Origin: Agrococcus lahaulensis DSM 17612
GTDB lineage: Bacteria; Actinomycetota; Actinomycetes; Actinomycetales; Microbacteriaceae
Length of the DNA: 64,000 nucleotides
Assembly: GCF_000425105.1 (NCBI RefSeq)
Contig: NZ_AULD01000005.1
Location: 62,001 to 126,000 of the forward strand
Direction: 5' to 3'
Part shown: in pieces, positions 34,427-42,331 of the stretch
Numbering within the stretch: position 1 is the stretch's first letter
Layout: every line of letters begins with the position of its first letter
The notes under the pieces: generated by a model
Told to the model about the DNA's origin: nothing
What the model saw: the letters and a program-made list of their open reading frames with translations, nothing else
The model's database searches: none
Made by a program: the position numbers and the translations under genes

Positions 34427-34711
34427 ATGGAGTTCAGCGCCGGTGCCGAGCTGTGGCTCGAAGCCGTGACCGCGGTTGGTGCGGCAGGCGGTCTAGCCGG
34501 ACTTGCCGCGGTGATTCACTCGATCACACATCGCCATTCCGCGAAGCGGTTCGAACTGAAGCTGGGCGGACTTACGGTGCAAGCCGACGGCTACTCGGCT
34601 AGCAAGGTACAAGAGCTACTCAACGGTGCGCTATCTGATCAAGCCAGGGTCGATTCCGAGTGGTCGAAGATGATCGACGACTCCCGCGATCCGGAAGAGC
34701 CAACCGAGTAG
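34427..34711 (+). CDS. small protein resembling conflict-system component EACC1, island cargo
   Basis: 94 residues from ATG 34427: an acidic start, a glycine-rich hydrophobic helix (AVTAVGAAGGLAGLAAVI, about 14-31), a basic turn HSITHRHSAKRF, a beta-like ELKLGGLTVQADGYS segment, a helix and an acidic tail. The order (G-rich helix, basic turn, strand with G.TVQ) recalls EACC1, a small domain found with NTPase-driven conflict systems of actinobacteria; this is pattern memory, not a database result. The frame stays protein-like for about 26 codons upstream without a clear start, so the true N-terminus may be longer. Converges on the NTPase gene. Confidence 0.5.
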   Translation: MEFSAGAELWLEAVTAVGAAGGLAGLAAVIHSITHRHSAKRFELKLGGLTVQADGYSASKVQELLNGALSDQARVDSEWSKMIDDSRDPEEPTE

Positions 34712-34724
34712 CGCCTGCCTGGGA

Positions 34725-36212
34725 CTACTCGCCTGCGCCAACCCAACCCATCGCTCGGGCGTAGTTCTTTAGCTTGTTCAAGCAGTACTGCGCCACAGTC
34801 GAGCGATTTGCGGTACCGAGGAAGTCGCCCTTGCGATACGTGAACTCCAGGCAGTGGACGCGCGAGGAGTCGTCCACGCCAACATCCGGGATCAAAGTGG
34901 GCAAGAAGGAGAGCGCGGTCTCTGTCGTAATGTCCACGTCGTTGCCCACGACGCCGCTCTCCCGGATGGCGTCACCGAATGCTCGATTGAGATCCTTGTC
35001 GCGTCCCCCCTGGAATCCAATGTTCTCGCCGACGGCGGCGAACGTGACGCGAGCTTCCTCTGCCGGATTACCGCGGCCCTCGCCGACGGCCCGCACCTCC
35101 CCCGCCAGTCGTCGACCAAGGTCGCTGCGAAGCATGTAGGAGGTGACGTCTGCCCGGCTTCTTGTCGCGTAACCGAGATCGCCAAGCGCTGTCTTGTACG
35201 CCGGAAGGGTGCTGTAGCGCGACATCGTTGCTAGGGCGAGAGGCGGCGCAACTGCGACCACGTGCGCGTCCAAGGCCACGATCGTCTGGACCAAAAGCCC
35301 CCGGTGCGCCGCCCACCACTGACCGATGACGCTGTCCGCGCAGGCTTGCACGAGCGCTACCCCGTCAAGCATTCCAAACCGGCGACTGGACGAGAGAGTG
35401 CTGAGGACTCCGTGACCCTGAGATTCAGTGACCCACACGATGCTGAGCCGCACATCTCTCACGGTTGCGCGTGCGAGTTGCAGCTTGCGCGCATTGAAAT
35501 CGATCGCGATCTGCTTCAGGAAATCACCAAGCGAGGCGAACTGACCTGGTTCGTACTGATCAAGGTCGACCAAGTGCTCGAGCGAGTCCACACCGTTCGC
35601 GAGCACGAGCGTCTGCGCTGCGAGATCCGCCCAAGAGTCGACGCCGGGCCCAGAGACTTCAACGGGGATAGCCAAAGGCAGCACCCCGGCGACCTCGCGA
35701 TACGAGTCAGCCATGGACTGCGCAATCGCTCGAGAGGTCTCGGGCCAGATCAGTAGTACGCGGGACCCTTCGTCCTGTCTGAGGAAGCGCTTGATCTGGG
35801 CCAGCTCGACCTCGGAAGGAGGAGCGCCCTCGCGATGGTCAACGTTCATCGGGATGACGCGCGCGTCGTCAGCAGGCAGCACATCGCGCTCATGGGTCTT
35901 CAGTGCCGCGATCAAACTAGCCGAGTCCACGGAGCCCGAATAAGACAGAGTCGGCGCGAATGTGCGGGACGCGAAGAGCGTGAGATTCTCGGCAAGCGTC
36001 GTCTTGCCGGTCCCAGACTTCGCGAAGATGGGGAGAAAAACTCCCTCGCCGAGTGAACCGACCGCCTCAGCAGCCTCTTCCAACACTTCCATCGTCGATG
36101 AGGCGGGGTTGACGAGAAGCCTCAGGACCTCGGGGCCCACCTTCCTCACCAGCGCCTCATAGCGCGACGGCAGTGTCAGTCCGGTGAGGAGGCGATCATC
36201 TTCTTGAGCCAC
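34725..36212 (-). CDS. P-loop NTPase of unknown family, island cargo
   Basis: 495 residues. Walker A is PIFAKSGTGKTTLAENL (Lys70, Thr71); RVLLIWPET (151-159) is the probable Walker B strand, ending in a Glu after Trp-Pro; an SIVWVTESQ strand near 280 could be sensor 1. The last 45 residues form a separate-looking block: HCLEFTYRKGD (453-463) then RSTVAQYCLNKLKNYARAMGW. I do not recognise the family. Codons have far more A/T in third positions than neighbours. GTG 36212 is chosen because TACTGT lies six bases upstream; an in-frame ATG at 36227 is the alternative. Adjacent to yajQ and divergent from it. A defence or STAND-like role is inference. Confidence 0.75.
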   Translation of the reverse strand: MAQEDDRLLTGLTLPSRYEALVRKVGPEVLRLLVNPASSTMEVLEEAAEAVGSLGEGVFLPIFAKSGTGKTTLAENLTLFASRTFAPTLSYSGSVDSASLIAALKTHERDVLPADDARVIPMNVDHREGAPPSEVELAQIKRFLRQDEGSRVLLIWPETSRAIAQSMADSYREVAGVLPLAIPVEVSGPGVDSWADLAAQTLVLANGVDSLEHLVDLDQYEPGQFASLGDFLKQIAIDFNARKLQLARATVRDVRLSIVWVTESQGHGVLSTLSSSRRFGMLDGVALVQACADSVIGQWWAAHRGLLVQTIVALDAHVVAVAPPLALATMSRYSTLPAYKTALGDLGYATRSRADVTSYMLRSDLGRRLAGEVRAVGEGRGNPAEEARVTFAAVGENIGFQGGRDKDLNRAFGDAIRESGVVGNDVDITTETALSFLPTLIPDVGVDDSSRVHCLEFTYRKGDFLGTANRSTVAQYCLNKLKNYARAMGWVGAGE

Positions 36213-36218
36213 ACCCAG

Positions 36219-36224
36219 ACAGTA
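36219..36224 (-). promoter_or_regulatory. -10 box for leaderless island NTPase gene
   Basis: TACTGT six bases before the GTG at 36212 on the minus strand; same geometry as host leaderless genes, suggesting the island is adapted to this type of host. Confidence 0.5.
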
Positions 36225-36335
36225 CATCCGCGATCCGGGCCATCCGCGCACGCCTCCGCGGGCTCTTGACTCCGCCGCGCCGACGCGCGCTCGTCCTCGT
36301 CGAAGGCGAAGAGCAGGATCGGAGCGACGGCCGCG

Positions 36336-36341
36336 TAACCT
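36336..36341 (+). promoter_or_regulatory. replacement yajQ -10 box supplied by the island
   Basis: TAACCT, six bases, ATG at 36348. It has the same spacing as the stranded native box at 33753 (TAGGAT-N6-ATG) but unrelated surrounding sequence. Confidence 0.65.
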
Positions 36342-36347
36342 GTTGTC

Positions 36348-36839
36348 ATGCCCAGTGACAGCTCGTTCGATGTGGTCAGCAAGGTCGACAAGATGGAGGC
36401 CGAGAACGCCGTCAACCAGGCGCGCAAGGAGGTCGAGCAGCGCTACGACTTCAAGGGCGTCGGCGCCGACGTCGCGTGGAGCGGCGAGAAGCTGCTGCTC
36501 AAGGCGTCGAGCGAGGAGCGCGTGAAGGCCGTGCTCGACGTCGTGCAGTCGAAGTTCATCAAGCGCGGCATCGACCTCAAGATGCTCGACCAGGGCGAGC
36601 CGTACGCCTCGGGCAAGGAGTACCGGATCGAGATCTCGCTCAAGGACGGCATCTCGAGCGAGAACGCGAAGAAGGTGACGAAGCTCATCCGCGACGAGGG
36701 CCCCAAGAGCGTCAAGGCGCAGATCCAGGGCGACGAGGTGCGCGTGACCTCGAAGAGCCGCGACGACCTGCAGGAGACGATCCGGCTGCTCAAGGCCGGC
36801 GACTTCGACATTGACCTGCAGTTCGTCAACTTCCGCTGA
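36348..36839 (+). CDS. yajQ: YajQ family nucleotide-binding protein (DUF520)
   Basis: 163 residues, full family length: [32 protein letters not shown] at the N-terminus, [24 protein letters not shown], and the C-terminal [17 protein letters not shown]. YajQ folds as two RRM-like domains and binds nucleotides; a Xanthomonas homologue binds cyclic di-GMP. The first residues MPSD come from the inserted island; the native start MAD is stranded at 33765. Despite this the protein is intact. Confidence 0.95.
   Translation: MPSDSSFDVVSKVDKMEAENAVNQARKEVEQRYDFKGVGADVAWSGEKLLLKASSEERVKAVLDVVQSKFIKRGIDLKMLDQGEPYASGKEYRIEISLKDGISSENAKKVTKLIRDEGPKSVKAQIQGDEVRVTSKSRDDLQETIRLLKAGDFDIDLQFVNFR
36362..36373 (+). 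repeat. right direct repeat (att-like) of the yajQ island
   Basis: CTCGTTCGATGT inside codons 5-9 of intact yajQ; matches 33776-33787 exactly, 2586 bp away. Confidence 0.7.
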
Positions 36840-36861
36840 GACCGGCCACTCCCCCGTCCCC

Positions 36862-38313
36862 GTGGAGCTGACGCTCGCGCAGGCGTTCGCCACGCTCTAC
36901 CTCGTCGTCGACATCCTGCTGCGAGTCGTCGCCCTCTTCGTCGTGCCCTACAACCGGCGACCCTCGTCGGCGATCGCGTGGCTGCTCGTCATCCAGCTGC
37001 AGCCGATCGTCGGCTGGATCGTCTTCGGCATCCTCGGCAACACGCGCTTGCCTCGCGCGCGGCGCGAGAAGATGTCGGCGATCCAGGAGCTCATCCGCGA
37101 GAGCACCCTCTCGATCGACGACGCTCCCGCCGCGCGCGACCGGCCATCGTGGCTCGGCGGGGTGCTCGAGCTCAACCGCGCCCTCTCGTCGATGCCGCAC
37201 GTCGGCCCGACGCAAGCCGTCGTGTGGGGCGAGTTCGACGCGCAGCTCGAGGCGATGGCCCGCCGCATCGACGAGGCCGAGCGCTGGGTGCACGTCGAGT
37301 TCTACCTCATCGTCGCGAGCGAACGCACCGAGGTGTTCTTCGCCGCGCTCGAGCGGGCCGCCGCTCGCGGCGTCACCGTGCGCGTGCTCGTCGACCACCT
37401 CACGAGCGCGCGCTACCCGCGCCGCAAGGAGACGATCGCCCGGCTCGAGGCGATGGGCGCCGAGTGGCGCGACATGCTGCCGCTCAAGCCGTGGCGCGCG
37501 CAGTGGCAGCGACCCGACCTGCGCAACCACCGCAAGCTCGTCGTGATCGACGGCTCGGTCGGCTTCACCGGCTCCCTCAACCTCGTCGACCCCTCCTACC
37601 TGTGGAAGAAGAACATCCGCCGCGGCCTGCAGTGGCGCGACTCGTGGATCGAGCTCACGGGCCAGCCCGTGCGCGCGCTCGACGTGCTCTTCTGGTCGGA
37701 CTGGTGGGCGGAGTCGAACGAGCTCGTGGAGCTCGCGACGCACGGCTCCGAGCACCAGGGCGACCTCAACGCATCCGTCGTCCCCTCGGGTCCCGGCTTC
37801 GAGGGCGAGATCAACCTGCGCATCTTCCTCGAGCTCGTGCACGCGGCCGAGCACCGGATCACGATCGTGAGCCCCTACTTCGTGCCCGACGAGGCGATGC
37901 GCTACGCGATCACGTCGGCGGCGGTCCGCGGTGTCGAGGTCGAGCTGTTCGCGAGCGAGATCGGCGACCAGTTCTGGACCCACCACGCGCAGCGCTCGTA
38001 CTACGAGGAGCTGCTGCGGGCCGGCGTGCGCATCACGCTCTTCGCGAAGCCGACCGTACTGCACTCGAAGTTCATGACCTTCGACGACAAGGTCTCGATC
38101 GTCGGCTCGTCGAACATCGACATGCGCTCGTTCGGCCTCAACTTCGAGGTGTCGATGCTCATCGAGGGCGAGTCGATGGTCAAGCAGCTGCAGGGCACGG
38201 CGGAGGGCTACCGGCTGCAGTCGTCGGAGCTCACGCTCGAGACGTGGCTCGCCCGACCGCGCGTGACGCAGCTGTTCGACAACGTCGCGCGGCTGACGTC
38301 GGCGCTGCAGTAG
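36862..38313 (+). CDS. cls: cardiolipin synthase (phospholipase D superfamily)
   Basis: 483 residues: two N-terminal helices (LVVDILLRVVALFVV; AWLLVIQLQPIVGWIVFGILG), then two HKD domains, NHRKLVVIDGSVGFTGSLN and HSKFMTFDDKVSIVGSSN, each with H-x-K-x4-D. It joins two phosphatidylglycerol molecules, or PG and CDP-diacylglycerol, at the membrane. GTG 36862 is the likely start, matching family N-termini; it lies 22 bp after yajQ. Convergent with the TauE gene six bases on. Confidence 0.9.
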   Translation: MELTLAQAFATLYLVVDILLRVVALFVVPYNRRPSSAIAWLLVIQLQPIVGWIVFGILGNTRLPRARREKMSAIQELIRESTLSIDDAPAARDRPSWLGGVLELNRALSSMPHVGPTQAVVWGEFDAQLEAMARRIDEAERWVHVEFYLIVASERTEVFFAALERAAARGVTVRVLVDHLTSARYPRRKETIARLEAMGAEWRDMLPLKPWRAQWQRPDLRNHRKLVVIDGSVGFTGSLNLVDPSYLWKKNIRRGLQWRDSWIELTGQPVRALDVLFWSDWWAESNELVELATHGSEHQGDLNASVVPSGPGFEGEINLRIFLELVHAAEHRITIVSPYFVPDEAMRYAITSAAVRGVEVELFASEIGDQFWTHHAQRSYYEELLRAGVRITLFAKPTVLHSKFMTFDDKVSIVGSSNIDMRSFGLNFEVSMLIEGESMVKQLQGTAEGYRLQSSELTLETWLARPRVTQLFDNVARLTSALQ

Positions 38314-38319
38314 GGCGGT

Positions 38320-39084
38320 TCACGCGAGCAGCATCGTGAGCGCGACGCCGATCGCGAAGGCGATCACGACGACCCGCAGCGCCCACGACGGCACCCGGCG
38401 CGAGAGCCAGCCGCCCGCGATGCCGCCCGCGAGCGAGCCGGCGAGCATGACGAGCACGACGCCCCAGTGGATGAGCGGCGAGAAGGCGAGGATGATCGCG
38501 CCGGTGCCGTTCACGACCGCGGCGAGCACGTTCTTGAGCGCGTTGTGGTGCTGAAGCGAGTCGTGGATGAGCAGGCCGAGCATCGCGAGCATCATGACGC
38601 CGACGCCCGCGCCGAAGTAGGAGCCATAGATGCCCACGAGCACGAACGAGACCTTCGTCGCCCAACCGCCGGTGGAGACGGTGTCGAAGCCGCTGTCGGG
38701 CGCGCGGCCCAGCCGCTTGGCGATGAGCGGCTGCGCGGCGAAGAGCGCCGCCGCGCCGAGCACGAGCCACGGCACGATCGCGGTGAACGAGTCGGAGGGT
38801 GTGAGCAGCAGCAGCACCGCGCCGAGCGCGCCGCCGATCACCCCGAACGGGGCGTTCGCGAGGAAGCGCCGGCGCTGGTGCCGCAGCTCGGAGCGGTAGC
38901 TCCACGCGCCGCCGAGCGTGCCCATGAGCATGCCGATCGACGACGTCATATTGGCCGCGAGCGGGCTCATGCCGGCGGCGAGCATCGCCGGGAAGGTGAT
39001 GAGCGTGCCGCCGCCCGCCGCCGCGTTGATCGCGCCGCCGCCGACCGACGCGAGCGCGATCAGCGCCCAGCCGATCGGCTCCAA
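38320..39084 (-). CDS. TauE/SafE family sulfite/anion exporter
   Basis: 254 residues, about eight helices, with the family's paired segments SVGGGAINAAAGGGTLITFPAML and SYFGAGVGVMMLAMLGLL. Members export sulfite, sulfoacetate or organic anions. The TTG at 39084 is the apparent start, one base after the ferredoxin reductase stop codon, so translation would depend on re-initiation; sequence upstream in this frame is not protein-like. Substrate unknown. Confidence 0.8.
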   Translation of the reverse strand: MEPIGWALIALASVGGGAINAAAGGGTLITFPAMLAAGMSPLAANMTSSIGMLMGTLGGAWSYRSELRHQRRRFLANAPFGVIGGALGAVLLLLTPSDSFTAIVPWLVLGAAALFAAQPLIAKRLGRAPDSGFDTVSTGGWATKVSFVLVGIYGSYFGAGVGVMMLAMLGLLIHDSLQHHNALKNVLAAVVNGTGAIILAFSPLIHWGVVLVMLAGSLAGGIAGGWLSRRVPSWALRVVVIAFAIGVALTMLLA

Positions 39085-39085
39085 G

Positions 39086-40438
39086 TCAGCGCTCGTCGCG
39101 CGAGATCTGCACCATCTTGTCGCGCGGCACGACCTTGACGCGCGCGCGCCCGTGCGGCTCGCCGAGCGCCATCTCGTGCTCGTCGAGCCGGATCCAGCCG
39201 TCGATGTCGGTCCACTCGACGCCGCGCTCCGAGAGCAGCCGCGGCACCGCATCCTGGTCGAAGGGCTCGGGCGACCACCACGAGTTGGAGTCGCCGAGCA
39301 GCTGCTCGATCGTCTCCTTCGCGTCGGACTTCGTGTGGCCGATGAGGCCGACGGGGCCGCGCTTGATCCAGCCGGTCGCGTACATCCCGGGCAGGGGGCG
39401 GATGCCGTCCATCACGCGCCCGGCCTCGTTCGGGATGACGCCGCGGCGCTCGTCGAAGGGCACGCCCGGCAGCGGCGAGGAGAAGTAGCCGACCGCGCGG
39501 TAGACGGCCTGCACCGGGAACTCGCGGTACTCGCCCGTGCCCTCGAGCCCCTCCGGCGTCGGGCGTGTGCGCTCGACGCGGAGCGCCTCCACGCGCTCGT
39601 CGCCGAGCACCGCATCCGGCCTCGACCAGAAGTGCAGGTGCAGGCGACGCGACGCCGTGCCGACCTCGCGCTGCCGCCACTGGTCGAGCACGCGCGAGAT
39701 CACCAGGATCTGCTTGTTCTGCTTCGCGGTCTCCTCGTCGGGGTCGACGCCGAAGTCCTCGTCGTGGACGATCATGTCGACGTCGCGCAGCTCGCCGAGC
39801 TCGCGCAGCTCGAGCGGCGTGAACTTCACCCCGAGCGGGCCGCGGCGGCCGAAGACATGCACGTCGGTGACGGGGGATGCCTCGAGGCCGGCCACGACGT
39901 TGTCGGGCACCTCGGTCGGCAGGAGATCCTCGGGGTGCTTCACGAGCATCCGGGCGACGTCGAGGGCGACGTTGCCGTTGCCGATGACCGCGATCTCCTT
40001 CGCCTCGAGCGGCCACTCGCGCGGCACGTCGGGGTGGCCGTCGTACCAGGAGACGAAGTCGGCGGCACCGTAGGAGCCGGGCAGCTCGACGCCGGGGATG
40101 TCGAGCGGGGCGTCCTTCGTGGCGCCGGTCGCGAAGATCACGCCGTGGTAGAGCCGCTCGAGGTCGGCGACCGTGATGTCGTCGCCGAAGCGCACGTTGC
40201 CGAACAGCCGCACGACGCCCGCCTCGAGCACCTCGCGGAGCGCCGAGATGATGCCCTTGATGCGCGGGTGGTCGGGCGCGACGCCGTAGCGCACGAGACC
40301 GTAGGGGGCGGGAAGCTGCTCGAACAGGTCGATGTAGACGTCGCCGCCGGCCTCGCGGACGGCCTTCTTCAGGATGTCGGCGGCGTAGATGCCTGCGGGG
40401 CCTGCGCCGATCACGGCGATGCGGAGCGGTTCGCTCAC
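39086..40438 (-). CDS. ferredoxin/adrenodoxin-type NADP reductase (FprA-like)
   Basis: 450 residues. FAD site IAVIGAGPAGIYAADILKK at the N-terminus, YGLVRYGVAPDHPRIKG, NADP site IAVIGNGNVALDVARML, and the C-terminal YATGWIKRGPVGLIGHTKSDAKET. This is the mycobacterial FprA/adrenodoxin-reductase class, moving electrons between NADPH and ferredoxins. GTG start with AAGGAGAG upstream. Overlaps nothing but is followed after one base by the TauE start. Confidence 0.93.
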   Translation of the reverse strand: MSEPLRIAVIGAGPAGIYAADILKKAVREAGGDVYIDLFEQLPAPYGLVRYGVAPDHPRIKGIISALREVLEAGVVRLFGNVRFGDDITVADLERLYHGVIFATGATKDAPLDIPGVELPGSYGAADFVSWYDGHPDVPREWPLEAKEIAVIGNGNVALDVARMLVKHPEDLLPTEVPDNVVAGLEASPVTDVHVFGRRGPLGVKFTPLELRELGELRDVDMIVHDEDFGVDPDEETAKQNKQILVISRVLDQWRQREVGTASRRLHLHFWSRPDAVLGDERVEALRVERTRPTPEGLEGTGEYREFPVQAVYRAVGYFSSPLPGVPFDERRGVIPNEAGRVMDGIRPLPGMYATGWIKRGPVGLIGHTKSDAKETIEQLLGDSNSWWSPEPFDQDAVPRLLSERGVEWTDIDGWIRLDEHEMALGEPHGRARVKVVPRDKMVQISRDER

Positions 40439-40485
40439 TTCTCTCCTTGGGGTGAGGGCGGGCGCGCCGCCCGGACTTCGGGTGC

Positions 40486-41496
40486 TCAGCGGGTGCGCGA
40501 GACGACCTTCTCGGCGAACGCCTCGAGGCCGCGCCGCACCGTGCCGGCCGGCAGCGGCTCGAGCGCGACGAGCGCCTCGCGCTGCCATCGCTCGGCCTCG
40601 GCCATCGTCTCGTCGACGACGTCGTGGGCGGCGAGCTCGGCGACCGCGGCAGCGAGGTCGGCGTCGTCGACGGGATCCTGCAGGCGGGCGAGCAGCGCCG
40701 CCGCGGCCTCGTCGTCGCGGCGCGCGAGCAGCAGCACGGGCAGCGTCTCGACGCCCGCGCGCACGTCGTTGCCCTGGTCCTTGCCCGTGCCGGGGTCGGC
40801 CGAGAGGTCGATGACGTCGTCGACGAGCTGGAAGGCGACGCCGATGCGCTCGCCGAACTCGCGGAGCGCCTCACGGTGCGCGGCGTCGGCGCCGCTCACG
40901 AGCGCGCCGCACTCGGCCGCCGCGGCGATGAGCGAGCCGGTCTTGTCGGCGAGCACCTGCAGGTAGTGGGCGACCGGATCCTCGTCGCCCGGGCCGAGCG
41001 TCTCGTGCAGCTGGCCGAGGCACAGCCGCTCGAAGGTGCGGGCCTGCAGCTCGGCGACCTCGCGGCCGAGCGGCGCGGCGAGCATGCCGGCGCGCGCGAA
41101 GAGCAGGTCGCCGGCGAGGATCGCGACGGAGTTGCTCCACGCGACGTGCGCGGAGGGCACGCCTCGACGGGTCTCCGCCTCGTCCATGACGTCGTCGTGG
41201 TACAGGCTCGCGACGTGCGTGATCTCGATGAGCTCGGCCGCCGTGAGCACCTGGTCGTCGATGCCCTGCCCGAGGTGCGCCGTGAGCAGCAGCAGCAGCG
41301 GCCGGGCGCGCTTGCCGCCGGCCTCCAGGAGGTAGCGCGTCACCGCATCCGCCACGGGATCGGCGACGTGCAGGTGGGCGACGAGCCGCTCCTCGACCGT
41401 CGCGAGGCTCTCCTCGATGCGGTCGACGACGCGGCGGTCGGCGGGCGCGGTGAAGCGCGGCCCGCGGAGACCGAAGGTCTCGGGGATCGTCGGCAT
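40486..41496 (-). CDS. polyprenyl diphosphate synthase
   Basis: 336 residues of trans-isoprenyl synthase. First aspartate-rich motif SLYHDDVMDEAETRRG, second FQLVDDVIDLSAD; GGKRARPLLLLL and the QLHETLG segment are conserved. Its place directly after the MenG methyltransferase gene (one-base overlap TGATG) and between fprA and menF suggests it makes the menaquinone side chain. Chain length cannot be read off directly. Confidence 0.9.
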   Translation of the reverse strand: MPTIPETFGLRGPRFTAPADRRVVDRIEESLATVEERLVAHLHVADPVADAVTRYLLEAGGKRARPLLLLLTAHLGQGIDDQVLTAAELIEITHVASLYHDDVMDEAETRRGVPSAHVAWSNSVAILAGDLLFARAGMLAAPLGREVAELQARTFERLCLGQLHETLGPGDEDPVAHYLQVLADKTGSLIAAAAECGALVSGADAAHREALREFGERIGVAFQLVDDVIDLSADPGTGKDQGNDVRAGVETLPVLLLARRDDEAAAALLARLQDPVDDADLAAAVAELAAHDVVDETMAEAERWQREALVALEPLPAGTVRRGLEAFAEKVVSRTR

Positions 41497-42248
41497 CAGT
41501 CGGCCTGCTCCTCCGGGCTCGCGTGGCGCGCGAGGCGCAGCGCGGCGGTCTGCTCGGTGGGCTTGCGGCCGCGGTGCAGGGCGACGACGCCGAGCGTGAG
41601 GTTGCGGTGGGCGACGCGCGTGAAGCCCGCGGTGCGGATCCACTGCGAGAGCGAGTGCTGGTCGGGCCAGCTCGAGATCGACTCGACGAGGTAGCGGTAG
41701 GCCTCGGGATTGCTGCTCGCGAGCCGCGCCATGCCCGGCAGCGCGGTGCCCAGGTAGAGCTCGTAGCCCTTGCGCACGACATCGACCGGCGGGTGCGAGA
41801 ACTCGCACACGACGAGGCGCCCGCCGGGCTTCAGCACGCGGTAGAACTCGCTGAGCGCCGCGCGCGGCTCCTGCACGTTGCGCAGGCCGAACGAGATGGT
41901 GACGGCGTCGAAGGTGTCGTCGTCGAACGGCAGCTCGGTCGCGCTGCCGTGCACGAACTCGATGTCGGGGTGGCGGCGACGCCCCTCCTCGAGCATGCCG
42001 TGGCTGATGTCGAGGGCGGTGACGAGCGCACCCGCCTTCGCCATCGGCGCGGCCGAGGCGCCCGTGCCCGCGGCGACGTCGAGGATCCGCTCCCCCGCCT
42101 GCGGGCGGACGGCGCGCTGCATGTGGATGCGCCACAGCTTGTCGTTGCCGGCCGAGAGCAGCGAGTTGAGCAGGTCATAGCGCTTGGCCGTCGCGTCGAA
42201 CATGCCCGCCACCTCGCTGGGGTCCTTCTGCATGTCGGCTCGGCTCAC
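41496..42248 (-). CDS. menG: demethylmenaquinone methyltransferase
   Basis: 250 residues of the UbiE/MenG family: DPSEVAGMFDATAKRYDLLNSLLSAGNDKLWR, SAM-binding ILDVAAGTGASA, SFGLRNVQEPRAALSEFYRVLKPGG and YRYLVESISSWPDQHSL. It methylates demethylmenaquinone in the last step of menaquinone synthesis. GTG start six bases after TAGGAT (42255-42260). Divergent from menF with about 83 bp between. Confidence 0.95.
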   Translation of the reverse strand: MSRADMQKDPSEVAGMFDATAKRYDLLNSLLSAGNDKLWRIHMQRAVRPQAGERILDVAAGTGASAAPMAKAGALVTALDISHGMLEEGRRRHPDIEFVHGSATELPFDDDTFDAVTISFGLRNVQEPRAALSEFYRVLKPGGRLVVCEFSHPPVDVVRKGYELYLGTALPGMARLASSNPEAYRYLVESISSWPDQHSLSQWIRTAGFTRVAHRNLTLGVVALHRGRKPTEQTAALRLARHASPEEQAD

Positions 42249-42254
42249 ACCACC

Positions 42255-42260
42255 ATCCTA
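42255..42260 (-). promoter_or_regulatory. -10 box for leaderless menG
   Basis: TAGGAT, six bases, GTG at 42248 on the minus strand. Confidence 0.55.
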
Positions 42261-42318
42261 GGCGGCGCGGGCTGGGGCCGGGTCGGGCGTCCGGGTCGGG
42301 CGCCCCGGGGCGGCCGTC

Positions 42319-42324
42319 TAGGCT
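42319..42324 (+). promoter_or_regulatory. -10 box for leaderless menF
   Basis: TAGGCT, seven bases, ATG at 42332 on the plus strand; divergent to the menG box 60 bp away, so one short region controls both menaquinone genes. Confidence 0.55.
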
Positions 42325-42331
42325 GGCGTGC

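Larger units (their letters stand above)
33776..36373. mobile_element. compact island inserted in the 5' end of yajQ
   Basis: About 2.6 kb of visibly lower GC sequence between two 12-bp copies of yajQ codons for SFDV. The left flank keeps the native yajQ promoter and first codons; the right flank provides a new -10 box, ATG and four replacement codons so that yajQ stays in frame. Cargo: a 49-residue membrane protein, a 94-residue protein, an unresolved stretch and a 495-residue NTPase. No integrase, transposase or terminal inverted repeats are visible, so movement must rely on a recombinase in trans or one since lost. Confidence 0.75.

Noticed and set aside
33553-36373. Integration of the island into tRNA-Tyr
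   Set aside because: No duplicated tRNA 3' end exists at the far boundary; the direct repeat is yajQ coding sequence instead.
33776-36373. Insertion sequence or transposon
   Set aside because: No transposase, integrase or terminal inverted repeats could be found in the segment.
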